Made by a program: the position numbers and the translations under genes. 64,000 bases of DNA from SCQP01 sp050747745 (GTDB taxonomy: Bacteria > Acidobacteriota > Terriglobia > Terriglobales > SCQP01). Shown here one piece after another: positions 17,761-26,205 of the stretch (position 1 is the stretch's first letter; every line of letters starts with the position of its first letter). The stretch covers positions 62,001 to 126,000 of the forward strand of contig JBOGKM010000086.1 of assembly GCA_050747745.1 (NCBI GenBank). Direction: 5' to 3'. A model generated the notes under the pieces. That model saw only the letters and a program-made list of their open reading frames with translations, had not been told where the DNA came from and did not search any database.

Positions 17761-18294
17761 TCAGGGTAGCTTGCGGCCCTCGCCGCGGTCCACGGCAGTC
17801 CAGTGGACGCCGTCGCGGCTGTCTTCGATGACGACGCCAACGCGATTGGGCGGCGACCACTGATAGACGATGCGCTCGCGCGCGGTTTGGCCGGGGGCGG
17901 TGGGGGCCTGCTCGATCCAGGTATTGCCGGCGATGGCGAGGTGAGAGACATACGGGTGAGCGCCGTGCTCGCCGCCGGCGTACAGCTCGTAATGCCAGAA
18001 GGCGTGGTCGGCTTCATTCCAGGTGTCGACGACCAATGACTCGACCTTGCGGCCGCCCCAGACGTTGCTGAAGGTGCATTCAAGATAGAGTTGGTTGGAG
18101 GACCAGCGGCAGTTCTCTTTCCAGGTCCAGGGGATGGGCCTGCCGGAGCGGGTGTGCAACTGCTGGCCGTGGAACACCCAACGGCCGAGGGAAACGGCGA
18201 GCTTTCCGCGGGCGGCGGAGCTTGCGCCGGCTTGCCCGAAGCTTGGGAGCGGCGCCACCGCCAATATGAGGATGACGAACAGCATCCTGGTCAT
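17761..18294 (-). CDS. Exported hypothetical protein, DUF1579-like
   Basis: A 177-residue protein with a signal peptide (MLFVILILAVAPLPSFG) and a compact domain that opens SLGRWVFHGQQL and contains KENCRWSSNQLYLECTF and EADHAFWHYELYAGGEHG. The arrangement resembles DUF1579-type lipocalin-like proteins of Acidobacteria. I do not recognise a function. It is transcribed toward the methyltransferase gene (convergent) and has no operon partner. Confidence 0.55.
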   Translation of the reverse strand: MTRMLFVILILAVAPLPSFGQAGASSAARGKLAVSLGRWVFHGQQLHTRSGRPIPWTWKENCRWSSNQLYLECTFSNVWGGRKVESLVVDTWNEADHAFWHYELYAGGEHGAHPYVSHLAIAGNTWIEQAPTAPGQTARERIVYQWSPPNRVGVVIEDSRDGVHWTAVDRGEGRKLP

Positions 18295-18333
18295 GCGCCG
18301 AGTTTAACAGCTTTGCGAGAACGAGCAGCCGTT

Positions 18334-20466
18334 TCAGTGCAGGGGAATGAAGGTGAGAGCGGAAACGGTCTGGCCGTTTCGGGTGGCTTGGGCGGGATTC
18401 ACTTCGTTGGTGTCAACGCCGCCGGAGACCGCGGCGGCGCTTTGCAGCAGGCCCAAATCCACATTGAGCAGCATGGTGCCATCGGAACTCAGCTCCAAGC
18501 CGTAAGCGCGGCCATCGGAGCCAGTGTAGGCGGCGAGGGTGGGGGGCTGGGCAAGCTGGGAGTTTTGCCAGGAGACGCCGTTGGGAGCGTTGGGCACGAA
18601 GGCCCAACGGATCGGGCTGGGAGCGGCTGGAGTGCCATTGACGGCGGCCTGGGACAAACCGGCAACGGCAATGCAATTACCCAGGTTGGCGAGCCAGCCG
18701 AGGTGGCCGACCAGATCCACATCCATGCCATGCCAGGGCTGGGCGCAACCGGCAGTGATGCTGAAGGGAGCGGCAGGAGCCTGGCTGGTGCCATTGGCGG
18801 TTTTGGCGTTGTTGAGATTCAGGGCGAGATAGGCGCCGGAAACGGTATCGCCAGCACTGAGCACGCCGCTGGTTGCGTCCCAGGTGGCGGTGCCGGTGGC
18901 GGAACCGAAGAGCGAGCCGAGGGGTTCAGCCTCGCTTACGCTTACCGGGTGCAGATCAATCAGCTGGACGCCGCTGCCGCCGGAGGAAGCGTAAGGAACG
19001 AAAATGCGCTGGGTGAGCGGATCGTAGGAGAAATTGGCGCTGGCGGGCGCGGCAATGGGGGTGGACGTGATGCCGTTGTCCAAGTTGAGGGTGAAATAAC
19101 CCGCCGCCGTGTCCAGAATGGCCTCATGGCGGGCGCTGTCGACCATCAGGGCGCAAACCTTGCAGCTTAATCCGTTCACGGTGGTGGAGCTGGAGACGGG
19201 CACGGTGAACGAGCCGGTAACGGTGTTCAGGTTGGAGTTCACGATTTCGAGAATGTTGCTGTCCGTGCTGGCCACGATCACCTGATTCTCGGCCGGATCG
19301 GCGGCGGCCATGCTGGGCTGATAGCCGCTGGGCATCAGCACGGAGGCGATTTGCTGGCTCGAATCCAGGTCCACCACCGCCAGGCTATCCGGCTGCGGCA
19401 CGTAAGCCTCGGTAATCGGCAGGCTGTTGAATGCAACCGTGATCGAGCCCGCCGTGGGATAGACAGTGCACGTGAATACCGCAACGATGGTGCCAGCGGC
19501 TGGTACAGACATTGCCTGGTAGGTATCGGCGGGTGTGAATGCAAACAAGGCAGTTTCGGACGGCGCCGCGGTGCCCCCAGCCTGCACGGACTCAAGCTGC
19601 ACCTGGCAGCCCAAGGGCGATCCGGTAATCCCGCTTCCGGTTACGCTGAGCACGCCGGAGGACACCTGCGCGGGCAGCTTTACACCAACGCTCGTAGCCG
19701 CAGCCGTGGCCGGCTGCGCTCCCAGCAGAGTCAGATTGGCATTAGCGTCGCTACCGGCCGATGCCACGGTAACTGCAATGGCGCTGGAGGTGGCGGGACT
19801 GGTGGGCAAGCTGCGAACCAGGAAGGAGTTGGGCGGGCCGAAGGGAAATGGGTTGACGACGCTCAGGCCGAGCATGCCGGGCTGCTCGATTTGAGCGGCA
19901 ACTTGCATTTCCGTGGGGCTGATCAATTGCGTGCTGGTGATGTCGGCACCGCTCATGGACACGGTTGCGCCAGCAGCGAAATTGATTCCGGTCACGTTGA
20001 AGGTGGCAGGTTGGCCAGCGGTGACCTGAGCGGGGGTAACGTTGCTGACCAGCGCGGTCGGATTCTCGAGCGTGAAGGTCCAGGTAGCGGTGTTGGTGGG
20101 ATCGACCTGGGCGGCAGCCTGGACTACAACTTCGTTGGGATTGGGCACGACCAGGGGAGCGGTGTAGTTGCCGTTCTCATCGATATAGCCGTAGATGGCG
20201 TTGCCGCCCGGGACGTAATTGCCGTCCTGGCCAACCGAGTAAATGATGTTGGTGTTGGTGCTATTGGTGACCTGGCCTTCCAAGGGCACGGTCGAGGGAA
20301 TGATCTCGCCGTTGCTGTCGAGGGAGGAGATGACCAGGGCGCTGGTGGCGGCGGTGAGAGAGATCGCCAACGGGGGCGGTGGGATGTAGTAAGTATCGCA
20401 GGCGCCGGTGCCCAAGAGTATCAAACCGGTGACTAGACCGACAAGCCAAAGGAGGTGTTGGCGCAT
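18334..20466 (-). CDS. Lipoprotein with IPT/TIG domain and beta-propeller-like region
   Basis: About 710 residues. The N-terminus is a lipoprotein signal with lipobox LGTGAC and Cys near residue 23. An Ig-like domain region follows, then an IPT/TIG domain around 145-215 (NVTPAQVTAGQPATFNVTGI) and a C-terminal half with repeated SLAVVDLDSSQQIASVLMPS-like strands, reminiscent of YncE/SMP-type propellers. It is probably an anchored surface protein; the function is unknown. I use the ATG at 20466 because it gives a clean lipoprotein signal; an ATG at 20484 would add six residues. It stands alone on this strand. Confidence 0.6.
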   Translation of the reverse strand: MRQHLLWLVGLVTGLILLGTGACDTYYIPPPPLAISLTAATSALVISSLDSNGEIIPSTVPLEGQVTNSTNTNIIYSVGQDGNYVPGGNAIYGYIDENGNYTAPLVVPNPNEVVVQAAAQVDPTNTATWTFTLENPTALVSNVTPAQVTAGQPATFNVTGINFAAGATVSMSGADITSTQLISPTEMQVAAQIEQPGMLGLSVVNPFPFGPPNSFLVRSLPTSPATSSAIAVTVASAGSDANANLTLLGAQPATAAATSVGVKLPAQVSSGVLSVTGSGITGSPLGCQVQLESVQAGGTAAPSETALFAFTPADTYQAMSVPAAGTIVAVFTCTVYPTAGSITVAFNSLPITEAYVPQPDSLAVVDLDSSQQIASVLMPSGYQPSMAAADPAENQVIVASTDSNILEIVNSNLNTVTGSFTVPVSSSTTVNGLSCKVCALMVDSARHEAILDTAAGYFTLNLDNGITSTPIAAPASANFSYDPLTQRIFVPYASSGGSGVQLIDLHPVSVSEAEPLGSLFGSATGTATWDATSGVLSAGDTVSGAYLALNLNNAKTANGTSQAPAAPFSITAGCAQPWHGMDVDLVGHLGWLANLGNCIAVAGLSQAAVNGTPAAPSPIRWAFVPNAPNGVSWQNSQLAQPPTLAAYTGSDGRAYGLELSSDGTMLLNVDLGLLQSAAAVSGGVDTNEVNPAQATRNGQTVSALTFIPLH

Positions 20467-20640
20467 ACAAACAGGTCGTATCATCAGAATTCGTTAATCG
20501 GGCTGCCGGGGCAGCATGCAGGCGGGATAGGGAAATCAGTGCTCATTATAACCAAACGCCAACCAGGGTGGCCTAGGCCGCTGGTCTTAATTTGAGATGG
20601 TCCTCAACGTGCAGGGGGAGAGGGTGGAGTGGCAGGAAAT

Positions 20641-20760
20641 ATGATCGAGGGATCGTTGACTTTGGCGTTGGCGGTCGGCGCGATCGCGTTGACCACGGGG
20701 GTTGCGTTCGTAGCCTTGCGACTTTTGTGCCTGGGGATTGAGCAAAAATTGCGCCACTGA
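20641..20760 (+). CDS. Putative 39-residue single-pass membrane protein
   Basis: A short open frame starting MIEGSLTLALAVGAIALTTG, continuing with a hydrophobic stretch and ending in a basic tail (LCLGIEQKLRH). AGGA lies seven bases before the ATG. It encodes one hydrophobic segment of ~25 residues with an acidic N-terminus and basic C-terminus, a plausible membrane topology. It sits 55 bases before the M23 peptidase start on the same strand. Only the ribosome-binding site and hydrophobic pattern support it, so it may be chance. Confidence 0.35.
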   Translation: MIEGSLTLALAVGAIALTTGVAFVALRLLCLGIEQKLRH

Positions 20761-20815
20761 AGTTCCGATTTGGTGTGGACGGAAGCGGTGGCAGCTTCGT
20801 TACAATCGAGAATTG

Positions 20816-22120
20816 ATGAAACCTGAATACCGGCGGTTCGCTCCATATCTGGCGGTTGTGGTTGTAGTGGGGGCCGGGGCAGCGCTGTGGGCGTGGCACA
20901 GCAAGGTGGATGCGGATGGGGTGAGCGCGCGCAAGGGGGCGATGGTGGCGCCCGTGAACCCGCCGCCAGCCGCCAGCAGCGTCAGCCGCAGCATTACCGT
21001 TCCGGCGCACAGCAATTTCATGGCGGCGATGGCGCCATTTCACCTCGCCTCCGGGGTGCTGCATGAGCTGGTAGCGGCGGCGCGGCCGGTGTACAACCTG
21101 GCCAATATCCGCGCCGGGCGGACGCTGACCCTGGTGCTGACGACGGGCGGAGAGCTGACGGCGCTGGCCTACCAAGTAGACGGGGACCACCAGCTATGGC
21201 TGAGGGCCAAACCGGCGGCCGTGGCGGGCGGAGCGCCGGTGTGGGCGGCTTCGATTGAGGCGATACCGTTTACGACGCGGCTGGTGGGAGTGTGCGGCGA
21301 GGTGCAGTCATCACTGTTTCAAGCGGTGGAAGATGCGGGAGCGCAGGATGAGCTGGCAGTGAAGATGGCGGGCATCTTCGGCTGGGATCTGGATTTTTAC
21401 ACGGATACGCGGCAAGGAGATGAGTTCAAAGTTCTGGTGGAAGAGCATTTTCGGGAAGGCAAGTTTGCCGGCTATGGCCAGATTGTGGCCGCCGAGTACG
21501 TGAACGGAGGTCATCCGTACACGGCGCTGCGCTTTCATGACCGGCAGGGCTACCTGGCCTACTATCGGCCGGACGGACGGCCGATGAAGCGGGAATTCTT
21601 GAAATCGCCGCTGAAGTTCGATGCGCGCGTGACCAGTGGGTTTAGCTATCACCGCTACCATCCCATTCTGAAGATATATCGGCCGCATCTGGGAACGGAT
21701 TTGGCGGCACCGATGGGCACGCCGGTGCAGACGATTGGTGCGGGAGTGGTGATTTATGCCGGGCGCAAGGGCGAAGACGGCAACATGGTGGAAATCCGGC
21801 ACCCGCATCACTACAAGACGCTGTACTTGCACCTGTCGAAAATTCTGGTGCATGTGGGAGAGCATGTCGCGCAAGGGCAGCGCATCGGGCGGGTGGGAAT
21901 GACCGGGCTGGCGACCGGGCCGCACCTGGACTTCCGCGTCGAGCACAATGGCGTGTTCAAAAACTACGAGATTTTCCGCAAGAAGCTACCGCCCGGATTG
22001 CCGATCCGGCAGCAGCTCATGCCGCAGTTCGAGGCGCTGCGAAGCACGTTGATGCCGGAGCTGAACAGGCTAGAGCCGGGGGCAGAAACCAGGACTGCGA
22101 CGGCGACGACGGGGAATTAA
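20816..22120 (+). CDS. M23-family peptidoglycan endopeptidase-like protein (MepM-like)
   Basis: About 434 residues: an N-terminal membrane anchor (FAPYLAVVVVVGAGAALWAW, 8-27), an OapA/LysM-like region with LANIRAGRTLTLVL, an intermediate domain and a C-terminal M23 domain (from about 275). The zinc and catalytic positions are His291 and Asp295 in RPHLGTDLAAP, His339 in LYLHLSKIL and the final motif TGPHLDFRV. There the second His of the usual HxH is Asp372, normally a zinc ligand. It probably cleaves or binds peptidoglycan crosslinks at the envelope. The start is the ATG at 20816; upstream in-frame codons are not convincing. Confidence 0.88.
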   Translation: MKPEYRRFAPYLAVVVVVGAGAALWAWHSKVDADGVSARKGAMVAPVNPPPAASSVSRSITVPAHSNFMAAMAPFHLASGVLHELVAAARPVYNLANIRAGRTLTLVLTTGGELTALAYQVDGDHQLWLRAKPAAVAGGAPVWAASIEAIPFTTRLVGVCGEVQSSLFQAVEDAGAQDELAVKMAGIFGWDLDFYTDTRQGDEFKVLVEEHFREGKFAGYGQIVAAEYVNGGHPYTALRFHDRQGYLAYYRPDGRPMKREFLKSPLKFDARVTSGFSYHRYHPILKIYRPHLGTDLAAPMGTPVQTIGAGVVIYAGRKGEDGNMVEIRHPHHYKTLYLHLSKILVHVGEHVAQGQRIGRVGMTGLATGPHLDFRVEHNGVFKNYEIFRKKLPPGLPIRQQLMPQFEALRSTLMPELNRLEPGAETRTATATTGN

Positions 22121-22179
22121 GCGGGTCAGCTTGCTGCCGCCGCGGCTCCGGATGCGGCGCCTTCAGCGATAATTAAGGC

Positions 22180-22761
22180 GTGTCGACGACGACGGTGAAG
22201 CCGGCGGTGCCGGAGTGGCGCTACCCCGCGAACCTGCTGACGGAGCTGCGGTTGCTGGCGGTTCCGGTGATTCTGGCAGCGGTAGTGATGCGGCGGCCAG
22301 GCTGGGCTGTGGCCATATTCATAGCGGCGGCGATCAGCGATGGCATGGACGGGTGGATCGCGCGCCATTTCAATCAGCGCTCGGCGTTAGGGATGTATCT
22401 GGATCCTGGTACGGACAAGATCCTTATCGCGGCGCTGTTTTTGGCTTTGGCAATTGTGGGCGAAATGCCGTGGGTGGTGACGATCATCGTCTACATTCGC
22501 GACATTGGGATTGTGATCGCAGCGGCGGCGCTGTATTGGGGCGGTGGATTTCGGGACTTCCGGCCAACCTGGTGGGGGAAGGTGTCGACGACAGCAGAGC
22601 TGGCGACGGTGGGAGTGGCGCTGTTGGACAATTGGTCGCCGCGGGTGTGGCTGCGCGATCTGGAACGGGTGGGGTGGGTGCTGGTAGTGGTGCTGGCGGT
22701 AGTGTCGGGGTTGCACTACGCATTTACGTCGGCGCGGCGTTTTCACGCGCAACAGGCATGA
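22180..22761 (+). CDS. CDP-alcohol phosphatidyltransferase (PgsA-like)
   Basis: A 193-residue integral membrane enzyme with a GTG start. The family signature is complete: DGMDGWIARHF, then GMYLDPGTDK, giving the D-x2-D-G-x2-A-R-x(8-9)-G-x3-D-x3-D pattern. Several hydrophobic segments follow. The size fits phosphatidylglycerophosphate synthase, which joins CDP-diacylglycerol to glycerol-3-phosphate. The alcohol acceptor cannot be fixed from sequence, and an inositol-phosphate acceptor is conceivable because the same genome region encodes inositol-1-phosphate synthase. Two small membrane-protein genes follow closely. Confidence 0.85.
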   Translation: MSTTTVKPAVPEWRYPANLLTELRLLAVPVILAAVVMRRPGWAVAIFIAAAISDGMDGWIARHFNQRSALGMYLDPGTDKILIAALFLALAIVGEMPWVVTIIVYIRDIGIVIAAAALYWGGGFRDFRPTWWGKVSTTAELATVGVALLDNWSPRVWLRDLERVGWVLVVVLAVVSGLHYAFTSARRFHAQQA

Positions 22762-22787
22762 GAGGGGCATGCATCCGACGGCGGTAG

Positions 22788-23030
22788 ATGACCAAAGAAC
22801 CCATTCTAATGTTGTCGCGCCGGAAGCGGCCGATGGAGCGAGTGGCGCAGGCGGCGGGACAATGGGCACGCCGCGGACGGGTGCAATCGGAACGGCTGAG
22901 GAAACTGCTGCGAGAGGCGCAGAGCGCGGAAGGGCGGAGGCGGCAGGTAGTGCCGCTAATGGGCATTTGCGTAGCGCTGGGCGCGCTCGTCGGGTTTGCG
23001 ATCGGCTGGCACGGCCAGCGGCGAGGATAG
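22788..23030 (+). CDS. Small single-pass membrane protein, unknown
   Basis: An 80-residue basic protein. Residues 1-52 form a charged, probably helical domain (RVQSERLRKLLREAQ), and residues 55-73 are a membrane segment (VVPLMGICVALGALVGFAIG). No family was recognised; the architecture resembles YqjD/ElaB-type or other small inner-membrane proteins. It lies 26 bases after the phosphatidyltransferase gene and ten bases before another small membrane-protein gene, suggesting one transcription unit. Confidence 0.5.
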   Translation: MTKEPILMLSRRKRPMERVAQAAGQWARRGRVQSERLRKLLREAQSAEGRRRQVVPLMGICVALGALVGFAIGWHGQRRG

Positions 23031-23040
23031 AACTTCCATC

Positions 23041-23274
23041 ATGCCATCACACGCGATGACGCTACCGGAACTGAACCGGCGTTTGCTGGAAGAGCGCGGG
23101 GCATTCGTGGACACCGCGGAGGCGCTGCGAAGCCGCATGCGGCAGAAGGCGCGCAATTTGCTACCGCAGCGGCAATTGCAGCGCCATCCGGAAGCGGGCC
23201 TGGTGCTGGCGCTGGGAGCGGGATTGCTGGCGGGGCGGATTGCCGGTGGCATCCTCGGGAGCCTGCTCCGCTAA
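23041..23274 (+). CDS. Small membrane protein, DUF3618/YqjD-like architecture
   Basis: A 77-residue protein with an amphipathic N-terminal helix (LPELNRRLLEERGAFVDTAE), a basic linker and a C-terminal glycine-rich hydrophobic segment (GLVLALGAGLLAGRIAGGIL). This helix-then-membrane design is seen in DUF3618 and in the stress-associated YqjD/ElaB proteins, but the identity is not secure. The ATG at 23041 is preferred over an upstream in-frame start at 22996. It pairs with the preceding 80-residue membrane protein. Confidence 0.5.
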   Translation: MPSHAMTLPELNRRLLEERGAFVDTAEALRSRMRQKARNLLPQRQLQRHPEAGLVLALGAGLLAGRIAGGILGSLLR

Positions 23275-23283
23275 GCTGAGGAA

Positions 23284-23718
23284 GTGAATTTCCGGGCACT
23301 TACGCCTGTGGACGCGGCGCAGGCCTATGAGCTGGATCAGCAGTGCTTTCCGGCCGGCATCGCTTATGCGGCGGAAGAAATTGCCGCCTACATGCAAATG
23401 CCGGGGTTTCATTTAGGGTGCGTCGATGGAGGGATTCTGGCAGGCATGATACTGACAGTCGGGCGGCGTGGGTGCGGGCACGTGATCACGGTGGATGTGG
23501 ATGCCGGATGGCGGCGGCGCGGAATCGGGCAGCACCTGATGCGAGCGGCGGAGGACCATTATCGCCAGCAAGGGGCGCGCGGGATGCGGCTGGAAGCGGC
23601 GGTGAACAACGCTGGGGCGCTGGCATTTTATGCACGCCTCGGCTACCGCGTTGTCGGCGCGCTTAGCGGCTACTATGCCCCCGATCTGGATGCACTGCGG
23701 CTGGAGAAGCGGTTTTAA
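23284..23718 (+). CDS. GNAT acetyltransferase, RimI-like
   Basis: A 144-residue GNAT protein with a GTG start. The acetyl-CoA-binding motif is in VDAGWRRRGIGQHLM (R/Q-x2-G-x-G/A pattern), followed by LEAAVNNAGALAFYARLGY, the typical motif B. The domain order and size fit ribosomal-protein-alanine N-acetyltransferase RimI, but many GNATs share these. It begins nine bases after the preceding small gene, and its stop overlaps the panC stop on the opposite strand. Confidence 0.85.
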   Translation: MNFRALTPVDAAQAYELDQQCFPAGIAYAAEEIAAYMQMPGFHLGCVDGGILAGMILTVGRRGCGHVITVDVDAGWRRRGIGQHLMRAAEDHYRQQGARGMRLEAAVNNAGALAFYARLGYRVVGALSGYYAPDLDALRLEKRF

Positions 23719-24572
23719 ACGAGAAAGCGCCCGTCGGGGGCGATGTGGGCGTTATCAATGAGGCGGGTGGGGCCGGCAAAGGCGGCGACGGCAAAGAGGG
23801 TGCCAGGTACAGCGGCGGGCACAGGCAGGAGGTCGTTGCCGTCCACGGCACTGAGATACTCGAGGCGGAGGCGCGGCTCGGCAGCTAGTACGGGATGTCC
23901 GCGCGCCAGCAGAGCGGCTGTGTCGCGCTCACCGGCGGCATAGCCGGCGGCGATGGCCTGCAACGCACGCGAGAGGGCAGTGGCGGCTTGGCGGTGGTCT
24001 GGACTAAGAAGACGGTTGCGGGAGCTGAGCGCAACGCCGTCGTTTTCGCGGACGATGGGACAGACGACGAGTTCGACGGGAAGGAAGAAATCACGGACCA
24101 GGCGGCGTAGGACGGCGACCTGTGCGGCGTCTTTTTGTCCGAAGTAGGCGTGGCGGGGACGCGCGAGTTCGAACAGTTTGAGCACCACGGTGGCGACGCC
24201 GCGGAAATGACCGGGGCGGGTGGCGCCACAGAGGCGATCGCTGAGGGTGGCAACTTCCACAAGACTGGCCGCGCCAGGCGGATACATGGCGGCGTCGTCG
24301 GGCGCGAATACCAGGGCGACGCGCTCGCGTTCGAGCAGGAGGCAGTCCTGATCGAGCGTGCGGGGATAGCGGTCGAAGTCCTCATCGGGACCGAACTGGG
24401 TGGGATTGACGAAAATGGAAACCGCAGTGGCGGCATCGCGGGCGCGAGAGGCGCGCACCAGGGAACGATGGCCCGCATGCAACGCGCCCATGGTGGGGAC
24501 CAAGCCCAGGCCGTGTGCCGCCAAACGAGCGCAGCGGTGCTGAAACGCGGCCGGATCGCGGATTATTTCCAC
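23715..24572 (-). CDS. panC: Pantothenate synthetase
   Basis: A 285-residue enzyme joining pantoate and beta-alanine with ATP to make pantothenate. The nucleotidyltransferase HIGH-type motif is PTMGALHAGHRSLV, followed by SIFVNPTQFGPDEDFDRYPR, FGQKDAAQVAVLRRLV and a KMSKS-equivalent ALSSRNRLLSP. The length equals the usual 280-290. The GTG start lies inside the 3' end of panB, a ten-base overlap, so the two are cotranslated. Confidence 0.95.
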   Translation of the reverse strand: MEIIRDPAAFQHRCARLAAHGLGLVPTMGALHAGHRSLVRASRARDAATAVSIFVNPTQFGPDEDFDRYPRTLDQDCLLLERERVALVFAPDDAAMYPPGAASLVEVATLSDRLCGATRPGHFRGVATVVLKLFELARPRHAYFGQKDAAQVAVLRRLVRDFFLPVELVVCPIVRENDGVALSSRNRLLSPDHRQAATALSRALQAIAAGYAAGERDTAALLARGHPVLAAEPRLRLEYLSAVDGNDLLPVPAAVPGTLFAVAAFAGPTRLIDNAHIAPDGRFLV

Positions 24573-25429
24573 TTGGGTTCGGCCTGCGCAGCAGGCATAT
24601 GGTAACTTTCACTGTCGGCGGGGAACTGACCGCTCTCGACGTCCTGGCGGTAGGACTCGGCGGCGTTGCGGATGACAGTGGCGAGATCGGCGTAAGCGCG
24701 AACGAACTTCGGGCGCGGGCGGAAGCTGAGTCCGAGCAGGTCGTGCAGGACGAGGATTTGGCCATCACATTCGGGACCGGCGCCGATGCCGATGGTGGGA
24801 ATGGAAGCATCACGGGTGATGGCGGCAGCAAGCTCACGCGGAATGCCCTCCAACACAAGTGCAAACGCGCCGGCGGCCTCGACGGCGGCGGCGTCGCGGC
24901 GAATCTGATCGGCGGCTTCCGGCGAGGCGCCCTGGACGCGGTAGCCGCCGTGGCGGTTGACCGACTGCGGAGTGAGGCCGACGTGGCCCATCACGGGCAC
25001 TTCGGCGGCGATCATAGCATGGACGATATCGGCGCGAGCAGCACCGCCCTCGAGTTTGACGGCTTCGGCACCGGATTCTTTGACCATGCGCAGGGCGTTG
25101 CGGACGGCCTGACGAGGGCCGAGATGATAGCTGCCGTACGGCATATCGGCGACCACGAGGGCGCGTTTGGCCGCGCGATGCACCAAACGCACGGCGATCA
25201 ACATTTCTTCCATGGTCACGGCCAAGGTATTGTCTTCACCGCCGCTGGCCATGGCCCAGGAGTCGCCGACCAGAAGAATATCCATGCCGGCTTCATCCAA
25301 AAGGCGGGCGAAAGGATAATCGTAAGCGGTGAGGCAGGTGAGCTTTTCGTGGCGCTGCTTTTTAGCAGCGCAGGAAGCAACGGTGACCTTAAGCGCCGCC
25401 GCAGCCGAAGCGGAAGGATATAAGCTCAT
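24563..25429 (-). CDS. panB: 3-methyl-2-oxobutanoate hydroxymethyltransferase
   Basis: A 288-residue TIM-barrel enzyme that transfers a hydroxymethyl group from methylene-tetrahydrofolate to alpha-ketoisovalerate, forming ketopantoate. Typical motifs are LTAYDYPFARLLDEAG, ILLVGDS, DMPYGSYH, VKLEGG, VMGHVGLTPQSVNRHGGYRV, LVLEGIP and IGIGAGPECDGQILVLHDLLG, with metal-binding Asp in VGDS and catalytic Glu in LEGIP. The tail runs to the panC overlap. Together they cover the first and last steps of pantothenate synthesis; panE and panD are not in the window. Confidence 0.95.
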   Translation of the reverse strand: MSLYPSASAAAALKVTVASCAAKKQRHEKLTCLTAYDYPFARLLDEAGMDILLVGDSWAMASGGEDNTLAVTMEEMLIAVRLVHRAAKRALVVADMPYGSYHLGPRQAVRNALRMVKESGAEAVKLEGGAARADIVHAMIAAEVPVMGHVGLTPQSVNRHGGYRVQGASPEAADQIRRDAAAVEAAGAFALVLEGIPRELAAAITRDASIPTIGIGAGPECDGQILVLHDLLGLSFRPRPKFVRAYADLATVIRNAAESYRQDVESGQFPADSESYHMPAAQAEPKWK

Positions 25430-25503
25430 AAGCGGGGTACCTGTCCCCGACCGGGGATCAAGTCTCCTTTCACGTTCATTGTACGCCCGAAGGGTTGTGG
25501 GGC

Positions 25504-26154
25504 CTACTCTCCCAGAGGCAGGTAATATTGAGTGCCGGAGACTGGCTCCTCCAGGCGGCGCATGAGCTCGCGCAGATCGTCAGCTTTTTCCACAAAATCA
25601 ATTTCGGTGGTGTTGACCACCAGCAGGTCCGTCTGCGAGTAGCGAAAAAAGAAGTGATCGTAGGCTTTGACGACTTCGCTCAGATACTCATCCGAGACGC
25701 GCTGTTCCTGGGCAAGCTGCTTGCGTTCCACTCGCTGGCGGAGCACGGCAGGCGTGGCCTGAAGGTAGATCACCAAATCAGGTACAGCGATTTGCGGGTG
25801 GAGGAATTCGTAGTACTGGTTGTAGACCGCCAGTTCGGCATCGCTGAGGTTGATGTAGGCGAAGATCTTGTCTTTTTCGAAGATGTAATCAGCCACGAGC
25901 GGCATGTAAGGACGCCCGGGGCCGAGAGGTGCGAGTTGTTGATAGCGTTGCAGAAGGAAGTGCATCTGAGTGCGAAAGGCGGCGCCGGGTTCGCCGGCGT
26001 AAAAGCACGAAAGGTGGGGGTTGTCTTCGCACTCCAACAATAGGCGAGCACCGCTGCGCTCGGCCAGGATACGCGCCAGGCTAGATTTGCCGACGCGGAT
26101 GGGGCCTTCGATGGCGATGTAGCGCGGGGGCGGACCCTCTGCCGGGCTGGGCAT
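25504..26154 (-). CDS. Deoxynucleoside kinase family protein
   Basis: About 216 residues of the dNK/dGK fold. Walker A is GPIRVGKSSLA, the conserved acidic residue is in LLLECEDNPHL, VADYIFEKDKIFA takes the place of the DRS-type motif, and the LID region is RVERKQLAQEQRVSDEYL. These enzymes phosphorylate deoxynucleosides for salvage. The ATG at 26154 is preferred to one at 26193, whose extra residues look unstructured. It stands alone between panB and the divergent CLC gene. Confidence 0.85.
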   Translation of the reverse strand: MPSPAEGPPPRYIAIEGPIRVGKSSLARILAERSGARLLLECEDNPHLSCFYAGEPGAAFRTQMHFLLQRYQQLAPLGPGRPYMPLVADYIFEKDKIFAYINLSDAELAVYNQYYEFLHPQIAVPDLVIYLQATPAVLRQRVERKQLAQEQRVSDEYLSEVVKAYDHFFFRYSQTDLLVVNTTEIDFVEKADDLRELMRRLEEPVSGTQYYLPLGE

Positions 26155-26205
26155 CCCAGCATTGTATAGCCAAAGGACGCTGCGGCGGCGCATCTAAGGC
26201 GAGCA

